From Oegoconia quadripuncta (Eukaryota > Arthropoda > Insecta > Lepidoptera > Autostichidae): 64,000 nucleotides of DNA. Positions 54,034-63,980 of the stretch are shown in pieces. The translations under genes were made by a program, and so were the position numbers. The stretch is from NCBI GenBank assembly GCA_949316235.1, contig OX438757.1, positions 9,852,657 through 9,916,656 of the forward strand, given 5' to 3'. Position 1 is the stretch's first letter. Each line of letters begins with the position of its first letter. The notes below the pieces were generated by a model. The model did no database searches. It had not been told where the DNA came from and saw nothing but the letters and a program-made list of their open reading frames with translations.

Positions 54034-55706
54034 AACTGTATTAGAGGAAAATATAATTATATATTATAGTTCTACATTAGTTGAAAGCAAAAAATACAAA
54101 GTTCATTTAATAACAGTTGTTTGTTGAAAATGTCAATAGATTTTGATTACATCTCAGTAACATCTGAAGTACATAACGTTCTATAATGTACTTGCGTACG
54201 TACCATTTAATATATTGTTCAATTTAAGCTGAATCACCCGGGACAATAATTATTGTCGTTGAAATTATTATGCATACTTGTTGATTGGTTGTAGCCGTAA
54301 ATCCGAATTAAGTAAGTAAAGTGGGGCGCCTAAAGGTGCGTTATAGCTAAAGTAATGACGTGTTAAAGAGAGAAGGTTCTATCTATAATCTTGCTAAAAT
54401 TGCAACAAATAACAATAGTATTATATAAAATGAACGGGAAATTATCACAGCTAAATATGCTCTACTAAAGCGGGGCTAATTTATTAGATCACATTTGACA
54501 TCTGTCAGTCTTAGCGTCAAAGTGAGGTGACCTGCTTGAAAAACCCGCAAATCATGGTGAAATTCACACATGTACCAAGTTTACGCTTTGTTATTGTATG
54601 ACGTGCTAATGCATAGTGTAGATGATCGAAGGCCCGCCTTTATATATATTATATTATTTTGTTGTTGAATATTAATGAAATGTCTATTAAATTGGACCTA
54701 CTTAGCTTAGGACTAATAGTCGACAAAATTATAATATATATGGATGTGTAAATTTCTACAAACTGACATAAATCGATTGCAAAAATCACTTACGTATTTG
54801 AAATTCTGACAGCGGAATGCTACACTGCATAGGTACTTGGTTGCTTTTTTAGCTGTCGGGATATGCAAAACGCTAAAACCGCCAATTCATGTTTTTGTAT
54901 GGGTTAGTAAAATGATGGAAAATCTTATCTGATCTAATCGCTTCCCAAGGTATTCGGCAGACAAAGCATTTGTACTCATAGTTACACTAAAAAAGACTAT
55001 CCTATGTAAGCATAAATCCATAACATACAATTTTGTAAAGAAAAACTTAAAATAGTTACTGCTACCTGCTATGCGGCCATCACGGTGAGACAATAAGACC
55101 CTTCTTGTAGATAGTGGCGAAATAGTTACCTATTGTTTGCTTTTCTCATCTCATCTCTATTTTAAATGGCGCCTAATTTGCAATAAGGACCGTTGGATTG
55201 GCTTAATACTTTAATGACGAAATAAAACTATCTTCTCCCGACTTTACAAATAACATTATTAACCTTGTATATTTAATGAAAGACAAGCCCGCTAATTTCG
55301 ATGCTCAACTTCAGCGCTCATCCTGGGCGCGCCGAGGCATAAAGACGGATCATAATAGTCTTTGTGTTAAAATGAACACGTAGCGGTTCGATTATCTTGC
55401 CGTGTGTATAGATTTTGTTGATAATATGTCTTACATTGCCCACGCTGATGATTACGATAAACACCAAAAGCCAATTGATGCATTCAGTGAAAATTCTATA
55501 TTTGTATTAGGCTTAAATGAGAAGACTACTCTTACAGATGTTGAAAGATAAATGTTCGCCTTTATGTCTAATCTATGTAGATTAAGGAGGTGGATGCTGG
55601 TTGCTGATTGATAAAAGTGTATCATTAGTTAACGCTGCGAGACAGGAAGTACGAGGGGTTATTATAATCACAGTGATATTACTTATACGACTTATATGAC
55701 ATTTCA
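54034..55706. other. No recognisable feature
   Basis: AT-rich. A 16-bp palindrome GACAATAATTATTGTC is at 54242-54257. No coding signal. Confidence 0.3.
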
Positions 55707-55707
55707 C

Positions 55708-55910
55708 GACGACCTGTTTGGTGTAGTGGTTAGAAACTCTGATGTTTGTATGATGAATATAGGCATGTGTTCCCGAGTTATGGATGTTTTTCATTTATAT
55801 ATTTATTTATTTACAAAAAAAATGTATTTGTGTAGTATATCAACCATCTGGTATCACAACACAAGCCTATAGTTGCTTAATGTGGAACTAGATGGTGTTG
55901 TGTGTTGTCA
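55708..55910 (+). mobile_element. SINE-B', B box deleted
   Basis: CCTGTTTGGTGTAGTGGTTAG, AAACTCTG, then directly ATGTTTGTATGATG. Against 14440-14712, the about 45 bp holding the B box are cleanly missing. The rest (GTGTTCCCGAGTTATGG, CAACCATCTGGTATC) is intact. Confidence 0.75.
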
Positions 55911-55911
55911 C

Positions 55912-56226
55912 TTGTTGTTCAGTGTAACGGTTTAAACAATTCCTTAAAATATCTTTAACGATTAAAGGATCTTTCTATCTAGTCGTCGACTAACTTAAAG
56001 AATTTCAAACTGTTTTAATTTAAATCAAATTAAGTTCGAGTGGAACTGGAGCTACGAGGACTCTCGTAACACGAGTTCCCCTCGTTCTTAATTTTATTTG
56101 AATGCCAGTTTTTGTGAGTTACTGTTTTTATCTTCTTCTTCTTAGCGAGTCGATTGCAAAAACATCAAATTCTTGAAGACCAGAATGTGGCCAATGTTTT
56201 TGTTTTTAACTGATTTCCAATTATGT
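55912..56226. other. No recognisable feature
   Basis: AT-rich. Confidence 0.3.
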
Positions 56227-56227
56227 T

Positions 56228-56335
56228 GATAGTCAGGTATTTTGAAATGCCCGCCTGTCTATCTTATGTTACCAAAAAGCAATGTTGATACCATTGTACT
56301 GTTCCTGCTATTTGTGTAAAACGGCCAGTTCTAAT
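56228..56335 (+). repeat. SINE-A middle fragment
   Basis: TCAGGTATTTTGAAATGCCC, GCCTGTCTATCTTATGTTAC and AAAAGCAATGTTGATACC follow the SINE-A body (GGGCATTTTAAATGTCCGCC ... CATCTTATCTAAA ... CAGCAATGTTGATAGC). Confidence 0.5.
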
Positions 56336-56343
56336 ATAAATTT

Positions 56344-56570
56344 ACGACCGGTTGGTGTAGTGGATAGTGATCCTGTCAGCGAAACCAATGGTTGCGGGTT
56401 CGAATCCCGCGACGGGTAAATATTTGTGTGATGAATACGAACATTTATTCCCGAGTCATGGATGTTTATATAAATATTTATGTATGTTTATCCGTTATCT
56501 AGTATCCATAGTACAAGCTTTACTTAGTTTAGAACTAGATGATTGGTATCACAAATATTTATTTATTTAC
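56344..56570 (+). mobile_element. SINE-B, near full length
   Basis: The clearest copy: head ACGACCGGTTGGTGTAGTGG, A-box region TGGTGTAGTGGATAGTG, B box GCGGGTTCGAATCCCGCG, ATTCCCGAGTCATGG, TATCCGTTATCTAGTATCC, CAAGCTTTACTTAG and an (ATTT)n tail. It lies 9 bp after the SINE-A fragment. The 69-codon ORF over it is a by-product. Confidence 0.85.
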
Positions 56571-56571
56571 C

Positions 56572-57583
56572 TCTGATTTAGGTCAAGGCGTTAGCCCTTG
56601 ACATAGAAGTAGTCGTCAACATTTATTATCAATAGACGTGAAATATGATTTAATGTTATGTCTGCAAGTAGGTATATCATAAGGAAAGAAACCAATCCAC
56701 CTTACCATTTATTATAAAGTAGAATCTATTGATTTCATGAGCAACATAAACTAAAATGAAAATTTTACCTCCATCACGTTCGAAAATTGTGCTATCATAA
56801 TTGGAAATCGGTTTCTAATATTCCATGACAGTGGTCTCGAGGTTAATTTGCCTAGTCAGATTTTACGTTACTTTACCCATCGACTCATGAAAGTTAACCT
56901 TTCAAATTTGATCGCGTGAGATACTTTACTAGAGTTGCCTTCTCTTTTGCTTATAAAATTATGCGCAAAAGCGTATCTAGTCACTTCAGCGCTTTAGTGA
57001 ATTTCAATCCACGATAATCCTTACTTTCGTACCTTATGGCTGCAAATTACATCACTTATTAATATAAGTAAGCCCAATTGATGTACGAAAAATAAAAAAT
57101 CATCATCCTCAAAAAATAATGTAGTCTTGATTTGTGGCACTTTATTTGTTTTTCTTAGTGTTTTAGTAATCATTTTCGCCTCCAATGTCCCCCCCGTATT
57201 CCTCAAAGGCGGTTAGTGCTGAAAAAGTCTGCCAATTTTTAGCTACTTTGATATGATGTCTTTAAATATTATATTTATTTCCCATAATTATACTAGTGCT
57301 CAGATTAGCAGTGGCGGCACCTTCATATAAGCCCAAAAGACCGGGTTGCCTTACTAAATATTCGATCAGTCGAATTAACTACTTAAACAGTATAAGAGAT
57401 TTTTGACTTAAACATGCGCACTTGTCAAACTGAAACGTCGTGCCTATGTAAAAACCACATAAACATTGTCGGGCGTACCCTCTTTTGAAACTCTAGGCAC
57501 GCCACTGAAGGTTACATTAGATATTCTTCTCAAGTTCTGGGTTATCCAGTGTAAGCAGGTGATCGTCTATGTGACCCTTTTTT
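56572..57583. other. No recognisable feature
   Basis: AT-rich; no coding signal. Confidence 0.3.
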
Positions 57584-57584
57584 A

Positions 57585-57730
57585 ACAGATATCGACTCTT
57601 TTCATTGATAACCACACTCAAATCGGACTACGCATTAAGATATATTAAGAGAAAGACTGGACACATACACCTAACGCCGCCGTTAAACACATTATACCCG
57701 TAGTTTTTCGTCATGAGTTAAAATGATCAT
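57585..57730 (-). repeat. Dispersed repeat D
   Basis: AACCACACTCAAATCGGACT, ACGCATTAAGATATATTAAG and CCGTAGTTTTTCGTCATGAG are the reverse complement of the family's first half (compare 27690-27765). Confidence 0.55.
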
Positions 57731-57731
57731 G

Positions 57732-58083
57732 AATCATGATCTATCAATCGAGCAATTTCCAGATGTGTGCAATAAGTATTTTAACAGTTCGATCAATATT
57801 TGTTAGTAATTTGTTCGTACTGTACTCGCAAGGATATAGGGTTAGCGCTTGCCATCAAAATGAGGCCGAAGCCAGAGTACAATGATTTTACATCCAACCT
57901 TTTACGCATGTACATTCAGCATGCGATATGGGTATTCGTGGAGGCCAATCGCGCTAAGTTTGAAACCAAAACTAAACTAAACAATGTTACGTTAAGCTAA
58001 ACCATTTGAAAGAAAATTTGGCTTTTATTTTTTATTACATGTGGGTAAGCTCTAAGCGTTTGGTTTTACTTAAGAAGAAGATA
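57732..58083. other. No recognisable feature
   Basis: AT-rich; the 66-codon ORF at 57800-58000 is unsupported. Confidence 0.3.
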
Positions 58084-59407
58084 TACTACTCTGTGTAAAA
58101 AGTATCGGGAATATGTCAATAAAAAGACCCGCGTAAAAGAGGTCGTTCTAATTTTTTTACTGCATGTTGGTAGCACTGTACTGATTTAGCGCGCAAAATT
58201 TGAGCGGGATCTGTCATTTAATTTGTTTTAAACTACACTTTTTGTTGGTCATAGTTTTGAGTCCTCGGCGATTTTTACAATGGAAAATATTGTTGAACAA
58301 AGAGTGTGCCTTAAATTTTGTGTTTCAAATGATATTTCATGTGGTGAATCACTAAAAATGTTGCGAAATACCTACGGCGAATCGTGTATATCGAAAACAA
58401 GGGCTTATGAATGGTATAAGGCTTTTAAAGAAGGCCGAGAAGTAGTAGTAGACTTGCCTCGTTCTGGTAGACCTTCAACCGCTACGACCAAAGAAAACAT
58501 CGACAGAATCAAGAAGCTAGTGCTCGAAAATCGACGTATGAGTCTGAGAGAGTTGGCTAGTGAGGTGAACATATCTTTTAAGTCCGTCCACAACATTCTC
58601 ATTGACATTTTAGGCATGAAACGCGTCGCCGCTCGACTAGTTCCAAAAGAGCTCAATTTTGTTCAAAAAGCGCAGCGAAAGCATGTCGCTGAAGACATAG
58701 TTTCCCGAGCTTCTACGGATCCGACCTTTATGAAACGTATAATAACTGGCGACGAGACATGGGTTTATGAGTACGACATGCAAACAAGCCAACAGTCTTC
58801 AGAATGGCGTCTCGAAAACGAGCCGAAACCCAAAAAACCGGGGCAAAGTCGCTCCAAAATCAAGGTGATGCTGACAGTTTTTTTTTGACTACCGTGGTGT
58901 GGTTCACTCCGAATTCCTTCCAGAGGGAGAAACAGTGAATAAAGAATATTATTTAGGCGTCATGAAGCGTTTGCGTGAGAGTATCCGCCGAAAACGTCCA
59001 GATTTGTGGCAACACAACTCATGGATGCTGCACCATGATAATGCACCATCACACACAGCCATTATAGTGAAAGAGTTTTTAGCGAAAAATTCAACAAAAG
59101 TTCTCGACCAAGCACCGTATTCACCTAATATGGCTCCGTCTGACTTTTTTTTATTTCCCAAGTTAAAATTACCACTTCGAGGAAAACGTTTTGAGTCGAT
59201 AGAAGCCATAAAAGAAAATTCGCTGAATGAGCTAAAGGCCATACCGCAAATAGCCTATGAAAAATGTATGGAAGACTGGGTGAAGCGGTGGAGATGTTGT
59301 ATTGCAAGCGATGGGGCCTACTTTGAAGGCGATAAAATAAATTTAGATGAATAATTTGTATTTTTTGTTTTATTGACAAATTCCCGATACTTAGTACACT
59401 GAATGTA
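58084..59407 (+). mobile_element. mariner transposon, near full length
   Basis: Inverted terminal repeats: AGTATCGGGAATATGTCAAT at 58101-58120 against the reverse complement of 59372-59391, differing at one base. The outer about 15 bp also match imperfectly (GTGTAAAA against GTGTACTA). Candidate TA duplications are at 58084-58085 or 58087-58088 on the left and 59406-59407 on the right. About 1.3 kb in total, the normal size for mariner, with one transposase ORF filling most of it. A 5' UTR of about 190 bp precedes the ATG. Subfamily not assigned. Confidence 0.9.
58280..59354 (+). pseudogene. mariner transposase (DD34D), one frameshift
   Basis: About 357 codons in two frames. First frame (58280-58888): N-terminal helix-turn-helix domain, including ISKTRAYEWYKAFKEG (residues 37-52) and the RSGRPST linker (61-67), then LVPKEL in place of the usual WVPHEL, and the first catalytic Asp in GDETW (D158). 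Second frame: HHDNAPSH with the second Asp, and YSPNMAPSDFF with the third; 34 residues lie between them, the mariner spacing. The break is a run of nine T at 58878-58886; eight would keep the frame. All three catalytic residues are present. It would cut and paste DNA at TA sites if intact. No in-frame stop other than the shift was seen. Confidence 0.9.
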
Positions 59408-60095
59408 TAAGGTTTTACATAACACTGGCAAGAAAAAATAACCCGATACCATATTTTACATCAGCTAAACCAAACCTTAGAAACTAAAAACGTTCTGTAA
59501 GGTAGTGTTTGTTGTAACTAACGTATCTACTCACTCGTATTCCATAATGCTTATTACCTAGGTAAGGTATACTCAGAAACTTTGATAACATAGAAGCTTC
59601 CCTTTGATTTGAAGAATGTAGTTGTAGAAAAATCGTATTAAAGTTCAATGGATCTTATTGAACAGCGCTGAGCTCTACGGACTTTCCATTTATTTCAATA
59701 AGAAACTTTGAAGTTTTAATAAGCAAGTGCGAATTTAAAGTGGACTGCATTATTGAATTTTAGTTCTCGTTATTTAAGATTTAAGAATTAATAAGTATGT
59801 CGTAGATGGGCGGATGGGCGTTGCGAGCGACCGGGACGGTGCCAGTCGCGTGGTAAAGGGTGGCTCGGGCGATGGCGATATTATTGCAAGCTACTATAGG
59901 CGAATAGACAATGTATGCACATTCGATTATGATCATGGAACCCGAGATGCTTACTGGTGAAAAGTAAACATATGCACGCCCCTCATGCCATACAACTTGG
60001 CCCTCGCGTGCAGTCTGTGGAATTCAGGCGGACCTAGTATATCATTTCGCCCTGCTCAAATCCCATGATCAACTTCTTATTAACTAACGACTCAC
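59408..60095. other. AT-rich, then GC-richer patch from about 59800
   Basis: From 59800 to about 60250 the composition becomes clearly GC-richer with many CpG (for example GGGCGATGGCGATATTATTG at 59866). No long ORF. Together with the entry at 60096 it could be a promoter or first-exon region, or a decayed foreign element. Confidence 0.3.
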
Positions 60096-60164
60096 CGGAC
60101 TCCTCCTTGATGTGTTCAGCGGAGCTCCGACTCCTTTGAAGACTGGTAGCAAATTCCCCGCCAT
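60096..60164 (-). CDS. Candidate first coding exon, weak
   Basis: On the minus strand an ATG at 60164 in the context CGAAAATGG opens 23 codons (MAGNLLPVFKGVGAPLNTSR, then RSP) up to a GTGAGT splice-donor consensus at 60095-60090; without splicing, a stop follows four codons later. The region is GC-richer than its surroundings, and a CGCCG-TTTC-CGGCG hairpin lies upstream at 60207-60220. There is no recognised protein, no second exon found downstream and no homology support. It could equally be chance. Confidence 0.2.
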
Positions 60165-60427
60165 TTTCGATGTGCAGACTTTATATTACTGTTTACGTCG
60201 TCACCACGCCGTTTCCGGCGATACCAGCGCCATCAGGTTTACTTCCCATTAACCGCGTATTATGATAGTCACTTGACCGTTGGAATAATGAATTCTATCG
60301 CTAATTTATCGCCATCTACGACAAGTAAAATACTTAATAGATATAGAATTGTATACGATACGTAAAGTACGCGTATGATATAGATAAAATAAGGAATGAG
60401 TATGTAAGATGGAGTTTAAAAGTGGCA

Positions 60428-60730
60428 CCCATGACAGAAAAGTTGAAAGGTAATCGTTTGGTTTGGTATGGGCATGTTATGTTATGTTATGTTATGTTCT
60501 GTTATGTTATGTTATGGTATGAGGAGGGATGAAACGCATGTTATTAAGAGAGTGATGAATATGGATTTCGATGGTTGAAAAGGAAGAGGAAGACAACAGA
60601 AAAGATGGATGGATTCTGTGAGGGGTGATATGAACGAAAATTGCATTAATAGTAAGGTAACGGCTGATAGAGAAGTTGGAAGAAAAAGACGTAGTACACC
60701 GACCCCAAGTAAATTGGGACCAAAGTAAGA
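60428..60730 (+). mobile_element. LINE 3' end with expanded microsatellite
   Basis: KLKGNRLVWYGHVM, then after an insertion RRDETHVIKRVMNMDFDG, a stop, GRGRQQKRWMDSVRGDM, and the end GTACACCGACCCCAAGTAAA. The WYGHVMRRDE...RVM...RG..KKRWMD...DM pattern is a LINE C-terminus I recall from insects, also present at 46945-47185. The 118-codon minus-strand ORF is antisense. Confidence 0.65.
60473..60517 (+). repeat. (GTTAT)n microsatellite inside LINE coding sequence
   Basis: Eight or so GTTAT units with one GTTCT and one GTAT variant, lying exactly where GTTATG encodes the VM of the WYGHVM motif, so it grew after insertion from the LINE's own bases. Confidence 0.7.
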
Positions 60731-60731
60731 A

Positions 60732-61678
60732 AATGATGACGTAAAGTACGGTACAATTTTATTTCCGACAATCTTAAAGTGCCTAGTTCCACTGTACACT
60801 TTATTGCGCCGTAGAAGATGAGATATAATAAAACTATTTTCTAAAAACAGTTTCTTGAGTTGTGACATTTGGGGACCCTTGGGGATTTGTTGAGAAGGGG
60901 GAAGTTATTGATCCATTTTTTTAGAAACTACTTAGGAGTTCTGAGTAATAAGGGAAGCAATGATATTCACAGTGATAATTCAAGCGATAATAAAAGCAAG
61001 CAATCGATTTTTTAGAAAACACTTACATTATATCACTGATAAGTACCTATGTGCAAAAAATTAAGAACATTATGAAATCGTCCGCTTACTGGACTAATTA
61101 TTAGATAAACAAGAAACTCTACCTATAACATCTACAACCGATTTCGATGTTACAGTGCCCATTATGTACTTAAAATTGCTTAGTTTGTATTAAATTTCCA
61201 GGGACTGGTGGATTTCATAAGCACATCCTACGCATTGCCTTAGGACCTTTCAAGAACTTCCTCTCAACGGACTCCTTCACACACAGGCGATAACAAACAC
61301 AGGTTTATTATATTAATATACACACAATCTAAATTTAGGAGTCCATTGAGGAGTTAGCAGCTGATGCTTATAACACAAGTATTTTTAATGCTTAGCATGG
61401 GCATCAGCTAGGAACATACTTTTAGAAATTCTAATGAATATTACAAAATTTCACCGGTTGGAAACTACTGTATTTACCTGTGGTTAAAAAATAAATTATT
61501 CTTATTCTAATATAGAGGTAGAACTGTCCAAAATTTTGCATCATCTTTATAATATTCTTAAAATACATCCCCAATATTGCTACATTTTTTTATCAAAATG
61601 TCTTCCCGTGTAGATGTCTTAAAAAGCGACTAAGGTCAAAAAACCATCTATAGACTTATACGTTTTAATGCTTTCAAA
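60732..61678. other. No recognisable feature
   Basis: AT-rich; no coding signal. Confidence 0.3.
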
Positions 61679-61679
61679 G

Positions 61680-61795
61680 CACGAGTAGATTTCTGTATAT
61701 TTGGAAAGGTGAAATTTAACTTTTGGAACACTCAAACGCTTATGTTTGGAATATCTACTACCTCGTTCAGATTAAAGATCGTGATGTCATAATAG
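61680..61795 (-). repeat. Repeat E fragment
   Basis: AGATTTCTGTATATTTGGAAA, AACGCTTATGTTTGGAATATC and GATCGTGATGTCATAATAG. Reverse-complemented, this gives the ACGTCACGACC ... GATATTCCAAATATAAGCG order of 9990-10065. Confidence 0.5.
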
Positions 61796-61796
61796 T

Positions 61797-62138
61797 ATGT
61801 ATCGTAGCCATATGGTTAAATTAGTCATTCAATTGAATGCGATGAATCGTAATATTTCAGCTTTTACAGAAAACTGTGTCAAATAAGGCGCATTATCAAA
61901 AATGCATATAAATATTTTAACCTTCAGTCCAAGCACAATGCTATTTAAGTTTTGACTATTGCCCTAAGGATTAATTTCTTTAAATTAAATTAAATATTCA
62001 GATTGAAATGAAAACACTCACAATAGGTACCTACACACTTCATACTTTTGTCATTTGTCATACCTACAAACACATTGTCTGACATCCGGTCATCGTCAGT
62101 CAACGACCGGCCTTTTAACCTTTTTAGCGTCAATAAAT
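61797..62138. other. No recognisable feature
   Basis: AT-rich. Confidence 0.3.
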
Positions 62139-62140
62139 TA

Positions 62141-62230
62141 TTTACTAGCTTCTGCCCGCGACTTCGCCATGACCGAAATCGGTCGGAAGCATGATCATTA
62201 TCAATATATGTATGTTAACCATGCTTCCCT
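62141..62230 (+). repeat. Repeat F-like end with two hairpins
   Basis: TACTAGCTTCTGCCCGCGAC, then TTCGCC, is the F family's GC-rich terminus. GACCGA-AA-TCGGTC (62171-62184) forms a perfect hairpin, and GGAAGCATG (62185-62193) pairs with CATGCTTCC (62220-62228). It lies at the distal end of the family G copy. Confidence 0.45.
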
Positions 62231-62283
62231 ATAATCTTGCTTGATTAACAATGCTCTCTTCAAATTAGCTGTGCCCAACAGGT

Positions 62284-62920
62284 ATAGTACATTACTGCAG
62301 AGGTCGGCAAAAGACGCATTGATGGACGAAATGTACCTAAATGTGGGCCGTGACGAAGCCGATGCACACATAAAGTTCATCAATGCCTCGTAGCGGCCAG
62401 CGCTTATAGTGACCTATAGTACTTTTTTCAAATAATGCGCGGAAATTCTAAGAGTAACCTATGTAGAACATTTTACCGATTTTAGTTTTTGATAATTCAT
62501 GACGAACAACAATAATTTTTCACGCGCGGAAATATTAATTTGTTTATTTTTTTTATCAAAGGCAAAGGGATCTAGCCCATAACAGCCATGTCTTATTTCT
62601 CTTATTTCTTCAGTTTGTAAGTCATTCTGAGTCAAAACAAGTAATTCGTCGTATACTTGGCGTATACAGAGTCTAGTCACGGTCAAGTCATTCTTCGGTA
62701 AAGTGGCAGAATGCTTTACAAAAGATTTTGGCGGCTTCTTGTGGGAACCCGAAAGCTCCGTTACGCACTTTAATTTACACTTCCCTTCACTTGTACACCA
62801 TCACTAACGTTTGCTGCACAATATTCTGCCATTATTAAGCTTCAAAAGTTAGAATGCACAAATTATAAGAATTATAAAGAAAAATGCCACTTCACTCGCC
62901 GAGTTCCCGCCAAAAAGCCT
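62284..62920 (-). repeat. Family G, most complete copy, with open coding segment
   Basis: From 62920 down: leader GGCTTTTTGGCGGGAACTCG, a GCATTCT block, then a stretch of over 100 codons without a stop from about 62790 to 62459. It includes SGSHKKPPKSFVKHSATLPK, NDLTVTRLCIRQVYDELLV, TEEIREIRHGCYGLDPFAF and SAREKLLLFVMNYQKLKS. After the stop come GAATTTCCGCGCATTATTTG and a second short open stretch (62383-62201, MNFMCASASSRPTFRYISSI). No domain is recognised; charge and hydrophobic pattern look protein-like. Related copies lie at 36266-36480 and 37003-37541. It may be a DNA transposon gene fragment, a retrocopy of a host gene or a viral relic. Confidence 0.5.
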
Positions 62921-62956
62921 TATCAAACAGCTTTCTATTCGCATGCCAGTTCGAAA

Positions 62957-63303
62957 TTTAAATAAATCCTTCGATTACTTTTTTTATAAGGGTCTAGACT
63001 AGTCCTTTTGAGACCTTCAATAAGTTACCTCCATGGTTGCCAGGTATCGGAGTAAAAAGAAAAATTCCATTTTTAAATTATACGGCATATTTATGAGTTT
63101 CCATAGTCGTTTATTCGGCCGCTAAATATGACAAGATAAGGATTTCTATATTTCGCTCGCATGTTCGCTCGAAGAAGATTGTCAAAATATAATGCTCAAA
63201 TTTCCATACTTGTTTGACAAACATTGTGGAAAAGCAATAAAATATCACAACAACCCAAAGTCCATTGATAAACACGGGTATATATCGTTTCTAAAATAAT
63301 ATG
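62957..63303. other. No recognisable feature
   Basis: AT-rich. Confidence 0.3.
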
Positions 63304-63304
63304 A

Positions 63305-63435
63305 TAAACAGCCAAGGTATGGAGCTTCCTTCCTATGTCAGTTTTTCCAAAATCCTACAATCTTGGGATGTTCAAGCACTTCGTGAATGAGCTCCACTGA
63401 AATCGTGTGCTTTCCAACAAGTGAGTTCGTGGTCG
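63305..63435 (+). mobile_element. LINE 3' end, degenerate
   Basis: AACAGCCAAGGTATGGAGCT, TCCTTCCTATGTCAG and CTTGGGATGTTCAAG match 22068-22135 (ACAGCCAAGGCGTGGAACTT). It then reaches AGTGAGTTCGTGGTCGAACG, the diverged form of GGTGAGATTGTGGTCAAA. Frame destroyed. Confidence 0.55.
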
Positions 63436-63436
63436 A

Positions 63437-63768
63437 ACGCGTAATCATACAATCATAAAATAGACAGTAAAATCGGTTATTGTTGCCAAGCAATTTATGC
63501 CTGAAATCAGTTTAAATCAATGAGAATATTTATGTCGTTTGTATCGTGTTATGAGAATATGTTCGTCGTCCAAGTTATAGTCTTAACCATAGACGTATAA
63601 ATATTAGCAGACCGACCGTTAAATAGCGTAGCCTGTTTCCATACAAAAGTGTTAGCTACGTTTAGGCTACGAGCAAATGTCTAGAAATGGATTCTAATTA
63701 TGTGGGCTTATCAGATTAAGTATTTATTAGCACCTTGTAAGTATTTTGTTTAGAAACATACAATATCT
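63437..63768. other. No recognisable feature
   Basis: AT-rich; AGCGTAGCC at about 63627 and GGCTACG at about 63665 form a weak inverted repeat. Confidence 0.3.
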
Positions 63769-63769
63769 A

Positions 63770-63980
63770 ATATAACTAATATTATAAATGCGAAAGTTTG
63801 GATGTTTGTTTGTTTGTTGCTCAATCACGGCGAAACGGTTGAACTGATTTATCAGGAACATCCTCTGAATTAAGACAGGAGATTTTTTATCCAGATAAAG
63901 TGAGTAGTTCCCGCGGGATAAACGAATTTCCGCGATAAAGTTATTTCACGCAGGTGAAGCCGCGGGCGGAAAGCTAGAAT
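63770..63980 (-). repeat. Dispersed repeat F, complete-looking copy
   Basis: In the plus direction: CTAATATTATAAATGCGAAAG, TTTGTTGCTCAATCACGGCG, TTTTTATCCAGATAAAGTG, GTTCCCGCGGGATAAACG, CGCGATAAAGTTATTTCACG and GGTGAAGCCGCGGGCGGAAAG, then CTAG. It spans the AT-rich and the GC-rich termini that other copies show separately (23085, 47200, 32085). About 210 bp, no ORF, so it is non-autonomous. Confidence 0.6.

Noticed and set aside
56344..56417. tRNA gene
   Set aside because: The tRNA-like head has A and B boxes but is always followed by the SINE-B body, and the same head recurs at 19053, 28353, 40832, 46333 and 54032.
58405..58656. Minus-strand ORFs inside the mariner (also 58949-59379)
   Set aside because: Antisense shadows of the transposase.
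60512..60868. 118-codon minus-strand ORF
   Set aside because: Antisense to the plus-strand LINE end at 60428-60730.
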